Positions 20,014 to 28,726 of a stretch of 64,000 nt of DNA are shown here, piece after piece (positions within the stretch are counted from its first letter, which is position 1; every line of letters starts with the position of its first letter). The notes beneath the pieces were generated by a model that did no database searches, was not told the DNA's origin, and saw only the letters and a list, made by a program, of their open reading frames with translations. Location: NCBI RefSeq assembly GCF_030166555.2, contig NZ_CP126461.2; one strand, written 5' to 3'. This DNA comes from Acholeplasma laidlawii_A (lineage in GTDB: Bacteria > Bacillota_I > Bacilli_A > Acholeplasmatales > Acholeplasmataceae). The position numbers were made by a program, and so were the translations under genes.

Positions 20014-20598
20014 TTAACGTTTTCTTATGTAAATTATATAAAACATAAATATTATAAACAAGTAAATTGGTAACATGATGATATATACCCAATAGTTGTA
20101 TAAATCACCAATCATGAGCGTAATACTTAAAGCCATAGACCAATGATACAATGTAAAGTATAAAAATATGTACTTGACCTGTCTCCAAAAGAAGAAAAAC
20201 CAAAGTAATACTAGACTAGATACTGGTATAGCATATATAAGCACATGCCAAGCAGGGTAATTTACATTTAAAATAGACAGTATACCAAAAGTTGTACCTG
20301 CAATTAACCATGCAATCGATGCATAAAAATAAGCTAAAAGGTAACGATGTTTAAATAAAGAAAAACGATGTCTTCTTTTGGATATTAACTGATCTACTGT
20401 GATACCAAAAAATACAGATAATTCTTTTATGACAAAGATATCAGGGACTCCTTCTCCTCTTTCCCATTTAGATATAGATTTATCTGAGTAGTTTAGTTTA
20501 TCGGCTAACTCTAATTGAGTAAGTGCCATCTTTTTTCTGTAGTATACAATGTTATCCGCCAAATATTTAGTTATCATGTCTTTATTATTATTTTCCAT
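20014..20598 (-). CDS. XRE-family regulator fused to a membrane domain
   Basis: A 194-residue protein with a Cro/C1-type helix-turn-helix at about residues 14-70 (LTQLELADKLNYSDKSISKW) and four hydrophobic helices in the C-terminal 110 residues. Such membrane-tethered XRE regulators are common in Firmicutes; their signal is usually unknown. A perfect 8-bp inverted repeat lies 25 bases upstream of the start (20623-20641), suggesting autoregulation. The gene precedes pepF by 15 bases and is divergent from degV. Confidence 0.85.
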   Translation of the reverse strand: MENNNKDMITKYLADNIVYYRKKMALTQLELADKLNYSDKSISKWERGEGVPDIFVIKELSVFFGITVDQLISKRRHRFSLFKHRYLLAYFYASIAWLIAGTTFGILSILNVNYPAWHVLIYAIPVSSLVLLWFFFFWRQVKYIFLYFTLYHWSMALSITLMIGDLYNYWVYIIMLPIYLFIIFMFYIIYIRKR

Positions 20599-20622
20599 GC
20601 CTATATTGTAACATAAAACAGC

Positions 20623-20641
20623 ATTCTACTCACAGTAGAAT
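20623..20641. promoter_or_regulatory. Perfect inverted repeat, probable XRE operator
   Basis: ATTCTACT-CAC-AGTAGAAT is an 8-bp perfect palindrome with a three-base centre, located just upstream of the XRE gene start and in the divergent gap with degV. Size and position fit an autoregulatory operator. Confidence 0.55.
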
Positions 20642-20680
20642 CTAGACAATTTACTCTATTATGTGAAAATAATTAGTAGG

Positions 20681-20709
20681 TTTACCAATTAATAAAGCGG
20701 AATTATAAT
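20681..20709 (+). promoter_or_regulatory. Probable sigma-70-type promoter of the DegV gene
   Basis: TATAAT at 20704-20709 with TTTACC at 20681-20686 and a 17-base spacer, about 40 bases upstream of the DegV start; AAAGGAG follows as its ribosome site. Confidence 0.55.
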
Positions 20710-20748
20710 ATATAGTAGTAAATAGACACTATAAAGGAGTAAACTAAC

Positions 20749-21588
20749 ATGATAAAAATAATTGTAGATTCAACTTGTGACTTAAGTGAAGCATTTATCA
20801 AAAAGTATCAGATTGATACCATACCACTTCAAGTCATCATCAATGACAAAAACTATAAAGATAAATTTGAACTAGACATCAATCAACTATATGAACACAT
20901 TAGACAAAAAGATGACATCAAAACTTCACTTCCAAGTTATGATGACATCTTTCCAATCTTTGAAAAATATGCTAAAGCTGGAGAGCCTTTCATATTCTTC
21001 TCATTTTCAAAGGCACTTTCAGGTACATTTAACTTTGCTAATTTATTAATTAAAGATTTAAATGACACCTACAAAACACAAATGCGTGTTGTAGACTTTA
21101 AAAATGGTGGACTTGCAAGTGCTTTATTGATGGAAGAAATCGTAGCATTCATGGAATTAAATGATAATATAGATGATGTAGTTAAGTTTAGTGAAAATTT
21201 AGTGAATCGCATGCATCACGCAGTCATGCTCGAAGACTTATCTCAACTAAGAAAAGGTGGTAGAATATCTGCTGTTAAATCTATCATATCAACTGCATTA
21301 TCAATAAAGCCTATCTTAGAGCTTGTTGAAGGTCATATTGCATCTTATAAAAATGCAATTGGATCTAAGCGAGCATTAAATGACTTGATGCATTATGTCA
21401 CTTCAAAAGTACCATCTAAAGAGACTAAAATCGGTGTACTTTATTCAGCAAACGAAGACTTATTAAATCAAATGCTTACAAGACTTGATAAACATGGTTT
21501 CAAAAATATCGTTGTTGGTAGAATAGCAAGTGTAATGACAGCACACATTGGATTAGATGCCGTATCAGTATGTTTCCTAACTAATTAA
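20749..21588 (+). CDS. DegV family fatty-acid-binding protein
   Basis: A 279-residue DegV protein. The N-terminal motif IIVDSTCDLS and the lipid-headgroup loop region FSKALSGTF are clear, and the C-terminal domain carries the EDLSQLRKGGRIS signature. DegV/FakB proteins bind a fatty acid and, in characterised cases, present it to the kinase FakA for phosphorylation before phospholipid synthesis. Length is usual. It is transcribed alone, with promoter at 20681-20709 and terminator at 21592-21633. No FakA gene is in the window. Confidence 0.93.
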   Translation: MIKIIVDSTCDLSEAFIKKYQIDTIPLQVIINDKNYKDKFELDINQLYEHIRQKDDIKTSLPSYDDIFPIFEKYAKAGEPFIFFSFSKALSGTFNFANLLIKDLNDTYKTQMRVVDFKNGGLASALLMEEIVAFMELNDNIDDVVKFSENLVNRMHHAVMLEDLSQLRKGGRISAVKSIISTALSIKPILELVEGHIASYKNAIGSKRALNDLMHYVTSKVPSKETKIGVLYSANEDLLNQMLTRLDKHGFKNIVVGRIASVMTAHIGLDAVSVCFLTN

Positions 21589-21591
21589 TTT

Positions 21592-21633
21592 AAATCACTT
21601 TGGCCCGCTAATTAGGGTTGAAGTGATTTTTTT
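21592..21633 (+). terminator. Terminator after DegV
   Basis: AAATCACTT at 21592-21600 pairs with AAGTGATTT at 21621-21629, followed by a run of T. The 20-base loop is unusually long and GC-richer than its surroundings. Confidence 0.65.
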
Positions 21634-21740
21634 ACAATTTTATCACGTTTTTTTGTATTGAAATTCATATTATTATATTAATTTAATGTATAATATTAGT
21701 ATATTAAGTATTTTTTGATGAAATTAGAGGGTAAGTACAT

Positions 21741-23576
21741 ATGACACATACAAATGATTCTGATTATATGAGTCTTCATCAACCATTAGATAGTTATAAA
21801 AATATCTATAAAGATTTACACAATAAACATGTCAATGATATGTTAGACAGTTTGGTCTTAGATTCAAAAATTGATATCCAAGCAAACAAATCTACTGTCA
21901 AAGATATAAGACTCAATGAAAAAAATAGAGATAACGTGGCTAAAACTATTCGTAATAACCGAAGTTTACGTTCCTTTTTAATTTTCTTAATTGTCGTATT
22001 GATTGGTCTTGTAATCTATGCTATCTATCAGCTTACTTTAGAATCTAATATACTAAGTTATATTTTGATACCAATTTCTCTTCTACTTTCAATACTGTTT
22101 ATATATTTGATATCTAAAAAGATTAATCCGAAAATTAAAATACTTGTTAAAGATAAAGAAGCAATAATTAAAAAGTTAGAAGGATTATTTAAAGAAGCTT
22201 GGACACAAATGCAACCATTAAATGACTTATTTTATGAAGGCATGAGTCAAGAATTATTTCAAAAGACTGTTCCATTAATTAAGATGGATCAAATGTTTGA
22301 TTCTAAGCGTTTAGATTATTTAGTCAATAAATTTGGTTTGGATGATCTTAATGTTATAGATAGGTCAACACTTTATGTTCAATCCGGTGAAATTAAAGGT
22401 AATCCTTTTTATATCGCAGAGGATTTGGTTCATAAAATGGGCACTAAAACCTATTCTGGATCAATAACTATCACCTATACTTCTACTTCTAGAGTGAATG
22501 GTCGTACAGTGACTACAACCCATACACAAGTACTTACCGCAATAGTTGAAAAACCTTACCCATTTTATACAGATCAATCTTATTTAGTTTATGGAAATGA
22601 AGCGGCACCAGATTTAATGTTTTCTAGAGTAGACTCAGATGCTGAGCATATGAGTGAAAAACAAATAGATAAACATGTTGATAAGACAATTAAAAAGTTA
22701 GAAAAGAAATCTAGAAAAAGCGTAAATCAAGGTACAAATTATACCGTATTTGGTAACTCAGAGTTTGAAGTACTCTTTGGTGCAACCAATAGAAATCACG
22801 AAGTGCAATTTAGACTATTATTTACACCACTTGCACAAACAGAACTCCTAAAACTAATGAAGGAAAAAACTCTTGGATTTGGTGATGATTTTGACTTTAT
22901 TAAACATAAAAAAATCAATATTATTGTTCCAGAGCATCTGGCAACTATAAAACTTGATATGTCCCCAAGTTACTATACAAGTTATGACTTTGAGGATATT
23001 AAGAAAAAGTTTGTAGATTATCAAAATGCATACTTTAGACACATATACTTTGCTTTTGCACCAGTACTAGCAATTCCCCTTTACCAACAAACAGTTACTC
23101 AAGAATACCTTTACAAAGATTTATATAGTAGTTATGTCTCATTCTTCGAACATGAACATGTTGTAAATAGTATGGATGTAAACAAATTTAGACATGAAGA
23201 ATCTGCAACAAGGAATATCTTAAAAACAAAAGTTGTTCGAAGCAGTGACCATAAAGATGTCATTCAAGTCACAGCATATGGATATAAGAGTGTCCCACGC
23301 GTTGACTATGTTTCTAGATTAGGTAGAGATGGTAGAATGCATGTTATACCAGTTCCTTGGAACGAGTATATTCCAGTGGATAAACAAACAAACGTTGAGA
23401 TCAATGTGACACCCGAAGACAAACCATTAACTCCTAGACAACGTGTTGAAGAAATGGTTGAACGTCTAAGAACTAATAATATGACACCAAAAGATATGTT
23501 TATTATTAAAAACTTTGCTGCTCGTGTATTAAACCCAGAAAAAAATGATAAAATAAAGACAAACGAAAGGAAATAA
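21741..23576 (+). CDS. Large membrane-anchored protein paired with LemA, unknown function
   Basis: A 611-residue protein with two adjacent membrane helices at about residues 80-130 (SFLIFLIVVLIGLVIYAIYQ and the next segment). A charged N-terminal region precedes them and a long, mainly polar C-terminal domain follows. The lysine-rich stretch near 310-335 may be a coiled region. I do not recognise an enzyme motif. The stop is four bases before the start of the LemA gene, so the two proteins are co-translated and probably work together at the membrane. A weak GAGGG ribosome site precedes the ATG. Confidence 0.75.
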   Translation: MTHTNDSDYMSLHQPLDSYKNIYKDLHNKHVNDMLDSLVLDSKIDIQANKSTVKDIRLNEKNRDNVAKTIRNNRSLRSFLIFLIVVLIGLVIYAIYQLTLESNILSYILIPISLLLSILFIYLISKKINPKIKILVKDKEAIIKKLEGLFKEAWTQMQPLNDLFYEGMSQELFQKTVPLIKMDQMFDSKRLDYLVNKFGLDDLNVIDRSTLYVQSGEIKGNPFYIAEDLVHKMGTKTYSGSITITYTSTSRVNGRTVTTTHTQVLTAIVEKPYPFYTDQSYLVYGNEAAPDLMFSRVDSDAEHMSEKQIDKHVDKTIKKLEKKSRKSVNQGTNYTVFGNSEFEVLFGATNRNHEVQFRLLFTPLAQTELLKLMKEKTLGFGDDFDFIKHKKINIIVPEHLATIKLDMSPSYYTSYDFEDIKKKFVDYQNAYFRHIYFAFAPVLAIPLYQQTVTQEYLYKDLYSSYVSFFEHEHVVNSMDVNKFRHEESATRNILKTKVVRSSDHKDVIQVTAYGYKSVPRVDYVSRLGRDGRMHVIPVPWNEYIPVDKQTNVEINVTPEDKPLTPRQRVEEMVERLRTNNMTPKDMFIIKNFAARVLNPEKNDKIKTNERK

Positions 23577-23580
23577 GTCA

Positions 23581-24246
23581 ATGGGAAATGAATTAAATGA
23601 ATTAAATGGTCCGGTTAATCCAGACGGTCGTGACATCAATGTCATCGAAAAACAGTTACAAGTTAAAGTGGGTGTGGGTTCATTAATATTTGAAATCGCA
23701 CTATGGGTATTGGGGATTATTCCAGGGTTGATTTTCTTGTTTATGAAGATTAATGCTAAAAAATATTTCAATCAACTTCAACAACGTATTCAAAGAGATG
23801 CATCCCAAATTGATAATTATCTAGAACAACGTGTTCAAGTTCTACAAAACGTAGTTGGAATCGTCAAACAATCAGTTGATTTAGATAAAGATGTAATGAA
23901 ATCTGTTGCAGCACTTCGTTCTGGTATTCATCCAAATGAAGAAAACAGAAATGAGATTCAAGGTACAGTAGATAGCGCAATGCGTTCAATTAATGTAGCA
24001 TTTGAAGCTTATCCTGATCTAAAGGCTCATAGAGCATTAGCTGATGCTATGCAACAAAACTCATATCTACAAAAAGAGATTACCGCTGCTAGAGAGTTAT
24101 ATAACGACACCGTATTAAGATGGAACTCTGATATCTTTGCATGGCCAACAAAAATGATTGTTGCTGCGCGTTCAAACTATACAACACGTATTCCATTCTC
24201 TGCTTCTCAAGAAACTAAAGCTCAAGCTAGATCAACATTCTTCTAA
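23581..24246 (+). CDS. LemA family membrane protein
   Basis: A 221-residue LemA protein. One membrane helix at about residues 37-60 (LIFEIALWVLGIIPGLIFLF) is followed by the family's long helical domain with NYLEQRVQVLQNVVGIVK and the conserved late segment ITAARELYNDTVLRWN. LemA proteins sit in the cytoplasmic membrane with most of the chain exposed; their biochemical role is unresolved. It is coupled to the 611-residue gene and ends at a hairpin shared with the opposing CDF gene. Confidence 0.9.
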   Translation: MGNELNELNGPVNPDGRDINVIEKQLQVKVGVGSLIFEIALWVLGIIPGLIFLFMKINAKKYFNQLQQRIQRDASQIDNYLEQRVQVLQNVVGIVKQSVDLDKDVMKSVAALRSGIHPNEENRNEIQGTVDSAMRSINVAFEAYPDLKAHRALADAMQQNSYLQKEITAARELYNDTVLRWNSDIFAWPTKMIVAARSNYTTRIPFSASQETKAQARSTFF

Positions 24247-24260
24247 TAGCTATTCATAAT

Positions 24261-24288
24261 AAAAACCACATCCTAAAATGTGGTTTTT
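24261..24288. terminator. Bidirectional terminator between LemA and CDF genes
   Basis: AAAAACCACAT (24261-24271) and ATGTGGTTTTT (24278-24288) form a perfect 11-bp stem with a six-base loop and A/T tails on both sides. The hairpin includes the last codons and stop of the minus-strand CDF gene. Confidence 0.85.
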
Positions 24289-25205
24289 ATTTGCTTAACT
24301 AATGGATTTACATGAACCATGCAGTGAATTACATCATAGTTCGCTTCAATATAATGGTGAACATCTTCTGCTATTTTATGTGCTGCCTCAAGTGAAAGTT
24401 TATTATCTACTGATATTTCAACATCCACATAAAATTGTGACATATGCTTTCTAACTTTCAAATCATCTACTTTTAATACACCTTGACAAACCAATATACT
24501 CTTCTTTATCGACTTAATGATTTCATGATCAGGTGCTTCATCAACTAAGAAAGAAATAGCCTCTAAAATCATTTTAAAACCTGAGTAAAATATGAATATA
24601 GAAATCAGTATTGACGCAACCGGTTCAAAGTATATAAAGCCTACTAGCGCTAATGTAATACTAATTAAACTAATGGATGTAGAAAAGATATCAAACATGT
24701 GGTTTTTACTGTCACCATATAAGGCAACAGATTGGTATTTTTTAGCTGTTTTAAAGTTTAGAATAAATAAGCCTATTTTGATGACGAGTGAAATCATTGA
24801 AACAATCACAGTGAAAAATACAGGTTGTTCTATAAGTGTTGGGTTATTGAGTGTAGTGATTAAACTTCTTATACTGCTATAGCCTAGAACGCTTGCTAAT
24901 GCCATAATAAATAGACTTAAGAATAAGTATAGTATACCCTCAAATTTTTCATGACCGTACGGATGATTTTCATCTGGTTCTTTTGCTGTAACTCTAATAA
25001 CCATAAGTAGCATCAAACTTATAAAGATGTCTACAAACGAGTTTACCCCATCACTGAATAAACTTTCTGATGATCCCAAATAACCAAATATTAACTTAAT
25101 AAGTGTCAACACGATATTACCAATTAGACTTATAAGTACCACGCGTCTTAAAATATTTATTCTCATATTGTCCTTTGAAAAATACTGCAAGTATGAACTA
25201 CTCAC
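24273..25205 (-). CDS. Cation diffusion facilitator (CDF) metal efflux protein
   Basis: A 310-residue CDF transporter with six membrane helices followed by a cytoplasmic ferredoxin-like domain (about residues 215-300). The signature FSDGVNSFVD in the second helix, the second metal-site pair (ALYGDSKNHMFD) and the HPYGHEKFEG loop are present. The family exports Zn, Mn, Co or Fe in exchange for protons; the first site is DxxxD rather than HxxxD, which favours Mn or Fe over Zn (inference from known CDF site types). Single-gene unit. Confidence 0.9.
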   Translation of the reverse strand: MSSSYLQYFSKDNMRINILRRVVLISLIGNIVLTLIKLIFGYLGSSESLFSDGVNSFVDIFISLMLLMVIRVTAKEPDENHPYGHEKFEGILYLFLSLFIMALASVLGYSSIRSLITTLNNPTLIEQPVFFTVIVSMISLVIKIGLFILNFKTAKKYQSVALYGDSKNHMFDIFSTSISLISITLALVGFIYFEPVASILISIFIFYSGFKMILEAISFLVDEAPDHEIIKSIKKSILVCQGVLKVDDLKVRKHMSQFYVDVEISVDNKLSLEAAHKIAEDVHHYIEANYDVIHCMVHVNPLVKQIKTTF

Positions 25206-25261
25206 AGTATGATTATTGATTTAACATATGATATTCTATCACAGATTTAGTTAAATAGTAA

Positions 25262-26191
25262 TTATAAAATATTAAGGGTATCCTTATAACTTTCAACGTC
25301 TATAAACATGTTATCAAGTACTTCTTTGACACTTTTTACCTCTTTAACTAGACCGGAAATTTGACCTGCCATAAATGATCCGTTTACTACATCACCTTCC
25401 ATAACTGCTTTTTTTAAAGATCCTAGTGTGAGATGTTCTAATTCTTCAAAACTTGCACCTGATTTTTCTAAATCGATGTATTTTACAGCCATTTGGTTTT
25501 TAATCACTCGAACAGGTGCTTTTTCTGATCCGGTGATGACTGTGGATGTATCTGTTGCATCAACGACAAGTTGTTTGAAGTTTTCGTGTATTGGGCACTC
25601 TTTTGTAGCAAGTAATACTGTACCAATTTGAACACCTTTTGCACCGAGTGCAAAAGCAGCTAAAACACCTCTTTTATCTGCAATACCACCAGCTGCAATC
25701 ACTGGAATTTTTACTGCATCAACAATTTGAGGAACCATCGCCATCGTGGTTAGTTTTCCGATGTGTCCACCAGCTTCCATACCTTCAGCAATAACAGCAT
25801 CAGCACCTGCTTGTTCAACACGCATTGCAAGTTTAGCGGTTGGAATTACTGGTATCACAATCATGCCTGCTTTTTTCCATGCTTCCATGTAAGGAACTGG
25901 ATTTCCAGCACCTGTTGTAACTACTTTAACACCCTCATCAATAAGTAATTGAGCAATATCTTTTGCATGAGGGCTCATTAACATGATGTTTACACCAAAA
26001 GGGTTCTTAGTTAATTGTCTAATCTTCTGAATTTCTTCTTTAACCCATGATGCATCATTTCCACCTGCACCAATTAAACCTAAGCCACCTGCATTAGATA
26101 CTGCAGCGGCAAGTTGAGCAGTAGCAATGTTAGCCATACCACCTTGTATAACAGGATATTTAGTACCTAATAATTGATTAATGTTGTTCAT
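25262..26191 (-). CDS. fabK: Enoyl-ACP reductase II (FabK-like FMN enzyme)
   Basis: A 309-residue TIM-barrel FMN protein of the FabK/nitronate monooxygenase family. Visible are PVIQGGMANIA at the N-terminus, the flavin loop EGMEAGGHIG and the phosphate-binding PVIAAGGIAD followed by GAKGVQIGT. FabK performs the last step of fatty-acid elongation, reduction of enoyl-ACP; Acholeplasma, unlike Mycoplasma, makes fatty acids. The start MNNINQLL has AAGGAG seven bases upstream; earlier in-frame ATGs lie too close to the site or lack one. It overlaps the MaoC-like gene by 14 bases, supporting a fatty-acid role over nitronate oxidation. Confidence 0.87.
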   Translation of the reverse strand: MNNINQLLGTKYPVIQGGMANIATAQLAAAVSNAGGLGLIGAGGNDASWVKEEIQKIRQLTKNPFGVNIMLMSPHAKDIAQLLIDEGVKVVTTGAGNPVPYMEAWKKAGMIVIPVIPTAKLAMRVEQAGADAVIAEGMEAGGHIGKLTTMAMVPQIVDAVKIPVIAAGGIADKRGVLAAFALGAKGVQIGTVLLATKECPIHENFKQLVVDATDTSTVITGSEKAPVRVIKNQMAVKYIDLEKSGASFEELEHLTLGSLKKAVMEGDVVNGSFMAGQISGLVKEVKSVKEVLDNMFIDVESYKDTLNIL

Positions 26192-26618
26192 GTTCATTCT
26201 CCTTTTTTGGTGGCATGACAATAGCCTCACCAATTACAACTTCTTGACCATGTTGATTGGTTGCAGTTGTCTTTAAATTAACTCTATTTCGTTTTTCATC
26301 AATACTTGCTACTTCTACTTTTATAGATACTGTATCCCCGATAAATACGGGTTTCACAAATTTAGAATCTTGTCTTAAATATATAGTTCCTAAACCCGGT
26401 AAAATTGTTCCTAAAACAGTTGAAAATAATCCTGCGATAAATCCACCATGTGCTATTCTTTGTTGAAAAATTGAACAGCTGGCATATAAATCATCTAAAT
26501 GTACTGGATTCATATCTCCAGTAACGCCTGCAAATATATGAACATCTGCATCGGTAATTGTCTTGTTGAGTAAAGCAAACTGACCAACATACATTTGATC
26601 TATTGTTTTTCCATGCAT
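26178..26618 (-). CDS. MaoC-like hotdog-fold hydratase/dehydratase
   Basis: A 146-residue single hotdog domain. The hydratase-2 motif is clear: DADVHIFAGVTGDMNPVHLD, with the catalytic Asp and His in place, followed by HGGFIAGLFSTVLG. Such proteins hydrate or dehydrate 2-enoyl thioesters (PhaJ type). It is translated together with FabK, so a dehydration step feeding enoyl-ACP reduction is plausible; this assignment is inference. Length is normal and there is no signal peptide. Confidence 0.88.
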   Translation of the reverse strand: MHGKTIDQMYVGQFALLNKTITDADVHIFAGVTGDMNPVHLDDLYASCSIFQQRIAHGGFIAGLFSTVLGTILPGLGTIYLRQDSKFVKPVFIGDTVSIKVEVASIDEKRNRVNLKTTATNQHGQEVVIGEAIVMPPKKENEHEQH

Positions 26619-26769
26619 ATTTGTTTCCTTCTTTCTGTATTAAATTATAATCTGAATGGTTTTTACACTCCTATATTAAACTTTAAAAACCCTATTGTCA
26701 AGCAATGTTATAACATAATATGAACATTTATTCATACAACATAATTTAATATAATTAAACATAATTGAA

Positions 26770-26794
26770 AAATAAAAAGAGCTTAAAAGCTCTT
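26770..26794 (-). terminator. Terminator after the ZIP transporter gene
   Basis: AAGAGCTT (26777-26784) and AAGCTCTT (26787-26794) form the stem; the minus strand continues into a T-rich run. It lies 20 bases after the ZIP stop. Confidence 0.75.
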
Positions 26795-26813
26795 CTATAG
26801 TTTTATATTAATT

Positions 26814-27635
26814 TTAGCCTAAAGCGACATCTAAAATCATCATAATGATGAATCCTAGCATGAATCCAAAAACTGCAAAGTGTGTACCTGAAGTTGCATT
26901 TTCTTGTGCTTCAGGTATTAACTCTTCTACGACAACATAAATCATTGCACCTGCAGCAAATGCTAAAGCATAAGGTAAAATGACAGACATTGAAGTTACT
27001 AAGACAGCACCTAAAACTGCAAATACTGGTTCAACTAGTGCCGAGGCTTGACCCCACATAAATGCCTTTGTTTTACCCATTTTTTCTTGTGACAGTGGAA
27101 TAGATACTGCAGCACCTTCTGGAAAGTTTTGAATACCAATACCTAAGGCAAGCACCATAGCAGCGACTGTTGCCGCTTCAATAGATCCAGTTGTGGCACC
27201 AATCGCGCCAAATGCTACACCAATAGCTAACCCTTCAGGAATATTATGTATTGTAATGGAAAAGACTAATAAGATTGATCTTTTCATTTTAGTAGTAATA
27301 CCCTCTGTTACTTTTTCCTTACCAAAATGCATATGCGGTATAACTTTATCTGCAGCAAATAAGAAAATACCACCTAAACTAAACCCAATTGCTGCAACCA
27401 ACCAAGCAATACTGCCTTGTTCTTCAGCTATTTCAATACCAGGTGCTAGTAAGGACCAAAAACTAGCAGCAACCATCACACCTGCTGCAACACCATACAT
27501 CATGCCTAACACATTCTTACTAATATTTTTAAAAAAGAATACAAGTGCAGCACCAAGTGCTGTAACAAACCAAGTAAAAGTACCGCCAAGTAGTGCTTGT
27601 ACCCAAAGTTCTAAACTCATGAACCATTCAAACAT
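26814..27635 (-). CDS. ZIP family metal transporter
   Basis: A 273-residue ZIP (ZupT/GufA type) transporter with eight membrane helices. Metal-site helices are readable: HNIPEGLAIGVAFGA in helix IV and QNFPEGAAVSIPL in helix V, each with the PEG motif and polar ligands. A short His-containing loop (HMHFGKEK) lies between helices III and IV. ZIP proteins import divalent cations such as Zn, Fe or Mn. An MntR/DtxR-like regulator gene lies just upstream on the same strand, separated by a terminator, so metal-dependent control is likely. Confidence 0.92.
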   Translation of the reverse strand: MFEWFMSLELWVQALLGGTFTWFVTALGAALVFFFKNISKNVLGMMYGVAAGVMVAASFWSLLAPGIEIAEEQGSIAWLVAAIGFSLGGIFLFAADKVIPHMHFGKEKVTEGITTKMKRSILLVFSITIHNIPEGLAIGVAFGAIGATTGSIEAATVAAMVLALGIGIQNFPEGAAVSIPLSQEKMGKTKAFMWGQASALVEPVFAVLGAVLVTSMSVILPYALAFAAGAMIYVVVEELIPEAQENATSGTHFAVFGFMLGFIIMMILDVALG

Positions 27636-27735
27636 AAAATCAACCTCTTAATTTGTTGTTATATGTATATTTTATCACAACTTTACGGATATTTTATGTA
27701 TATGCTTAAAATTAATTTAACTAAATGGTTAATAA

Positions 27736-27759
27736 AATAAAAAAAGAGTTTTCACTCTT
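27736..27759 (-). terminator. Terminator after the MntR-like gene
   Basis: AAGAGT (27744-27749), four-base loop and ACTCTT (27754-27759), followed on the minus strand by seven T and a T-rich tail. Confidence 0.7.
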
Positions 27760-27762
27760 AAT

Positions 27763-28416
27763 TTAAAGGACAGTTCCATAAATTTTATCAGTTATGATTT
27801 CTGTTAAATCTAAATTTTTATCATCATAGTGTATGGTATAAAGTTTAGTAAATTCGTCATGTTTAATAATGGATAATTCTATTCCAAGATTGATATGATG
27901 CTTATCTAAGAATTCTAGTAAACGTCTTTGGTCAACTACTCTTTTCACTAAGAATTTATCACCAACTTTAGATTGAGATAAAGGAATTAAAGTATCATAT
28001 TCTAGTGGTTGTTTCACTCCTGGTATTGGATTTCCATGGGCACATACAACAGGTTGACCTAATGAATCATATATACGACTCATCAAATCATCTGAGGATG
28101 CGTGTTCTAATCTTTCAGCTTCATCATGAACTTTAGACCATGGATAATTCAGTTTTTCCACTAAATATTTTTCCCATAGACGGTGATTCCTTACTAATCT
28201 AATTGCTTCTTTTAATCCTTTGGGTGTAAGTTTCACGCCCTTATAAGGTATAAAGGTAATTAATTTTTTAGTGGCTAATCTACGAACCATTTCATTCACA
28301 GTTTGATCCGTACTTTCCATGATGTAGGCTATTTCAATATTTTTAACAAGTTCCTTGTTTTGTTCAACAGTTAACTTATAAATATTTTTGATATAATCTT
28401 CTTCTGCTCTGTACAT
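27763..28416 (-). CDS. DtxR/MntR-family metal-dependent repressor
   Basis: A 217-residue three-domain regulator: N-terminal winged helix (residues about 1-70, starting EEDYIKNIYKL), dimerisation/metal domain with EKLNYPWSKVHDEAERLEHASSD cut here as HDEAERLEH, and a C-terminal FeoA/SH3-like domain from about 145. The His-Asp-Glu...Glu-His metal ligands of the family are present. It represses metal-uptake genes when Mn or Fe is plentiful. The ZIP gene directly downstream is the obvious candidate target. Confidence 0.88.
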   Translation of the reverse strand: MYRAEEDYIKNIYKLTVEQNKELVKNIEIAYIMESTDQTVNEMVRRLATKKLITFIPYKGVKLTPKGLKEAIRLVRNHRLWEKYLVEKLNYPWSKVHDEAERLEHASSDDLMSRIYDSLGQPVVCAHGNPIPGVKQPLEYDTLIPLSQSKVGDKFLVKRVVDQRRLLEFLDKHHINLGIELSIIKHDEFTKLYTIHYDDKNLDLTEIITDKIYGTVL

Positions 28417-28488
28417 AAATTTACCTCAATTCTTATATTTACTATGTTGTTATCATACATCTTTTAGAGTATATATGCAACAAATGAA

Positions 28489-28680
28489 CTATTCAATACG
28501 CTTAACTAAATTATCCAATCCATAATCCCATGCTTTATTAAAGTATGCGTAAGCAAGTTCCCATGTTTTCGGCTCATCTTTGAACTTTTTGTTCTATATA
28601 TCGGTAATAGTTATTAATCTATTTGAGTAGTTTTTATTAAGTCTAAGCCAGATGTGTGCATAAAAATCAGTATGAAGATG
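28489..28680 (-). pseudogene. Remnant of an unrecognised gene with an internal stop
   Basis: Reading the minus strand from 28680 gives a coherent frame: about 28 residues (containing FYAHIWLRLNKNYSN), a TAG stop, then 34 more ending AYFNKAWDYGLDNLVKRIE and a stop. The composition is protein-like on both sides of the TAG and no start is present, so this looks like the C-terminal part of a decayed gene. I do not recognise the family. It fills the otherwise empty 310-base gap between the MntR-like and cyclophilin genes. Confidence 0.4.
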
Positions 28681-28694
28681 ACACTAGATGGCAT

Positions 28695-28722
28695 AAATAA
28701 ACTGCCATCAAAAAATGGCAGT
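28695..28722 (-). terminator. Terminator after the cyclophilin gene
   Basis: ACTGCCAT (28701-28708) and ATGGCAGT (28715-28722) form a perfect 8-bp stem with a six-base loop, followed on the minus strand by TTATTTAT. Confidence 0.75.
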
Positions 28723-28726
28723 ACAT

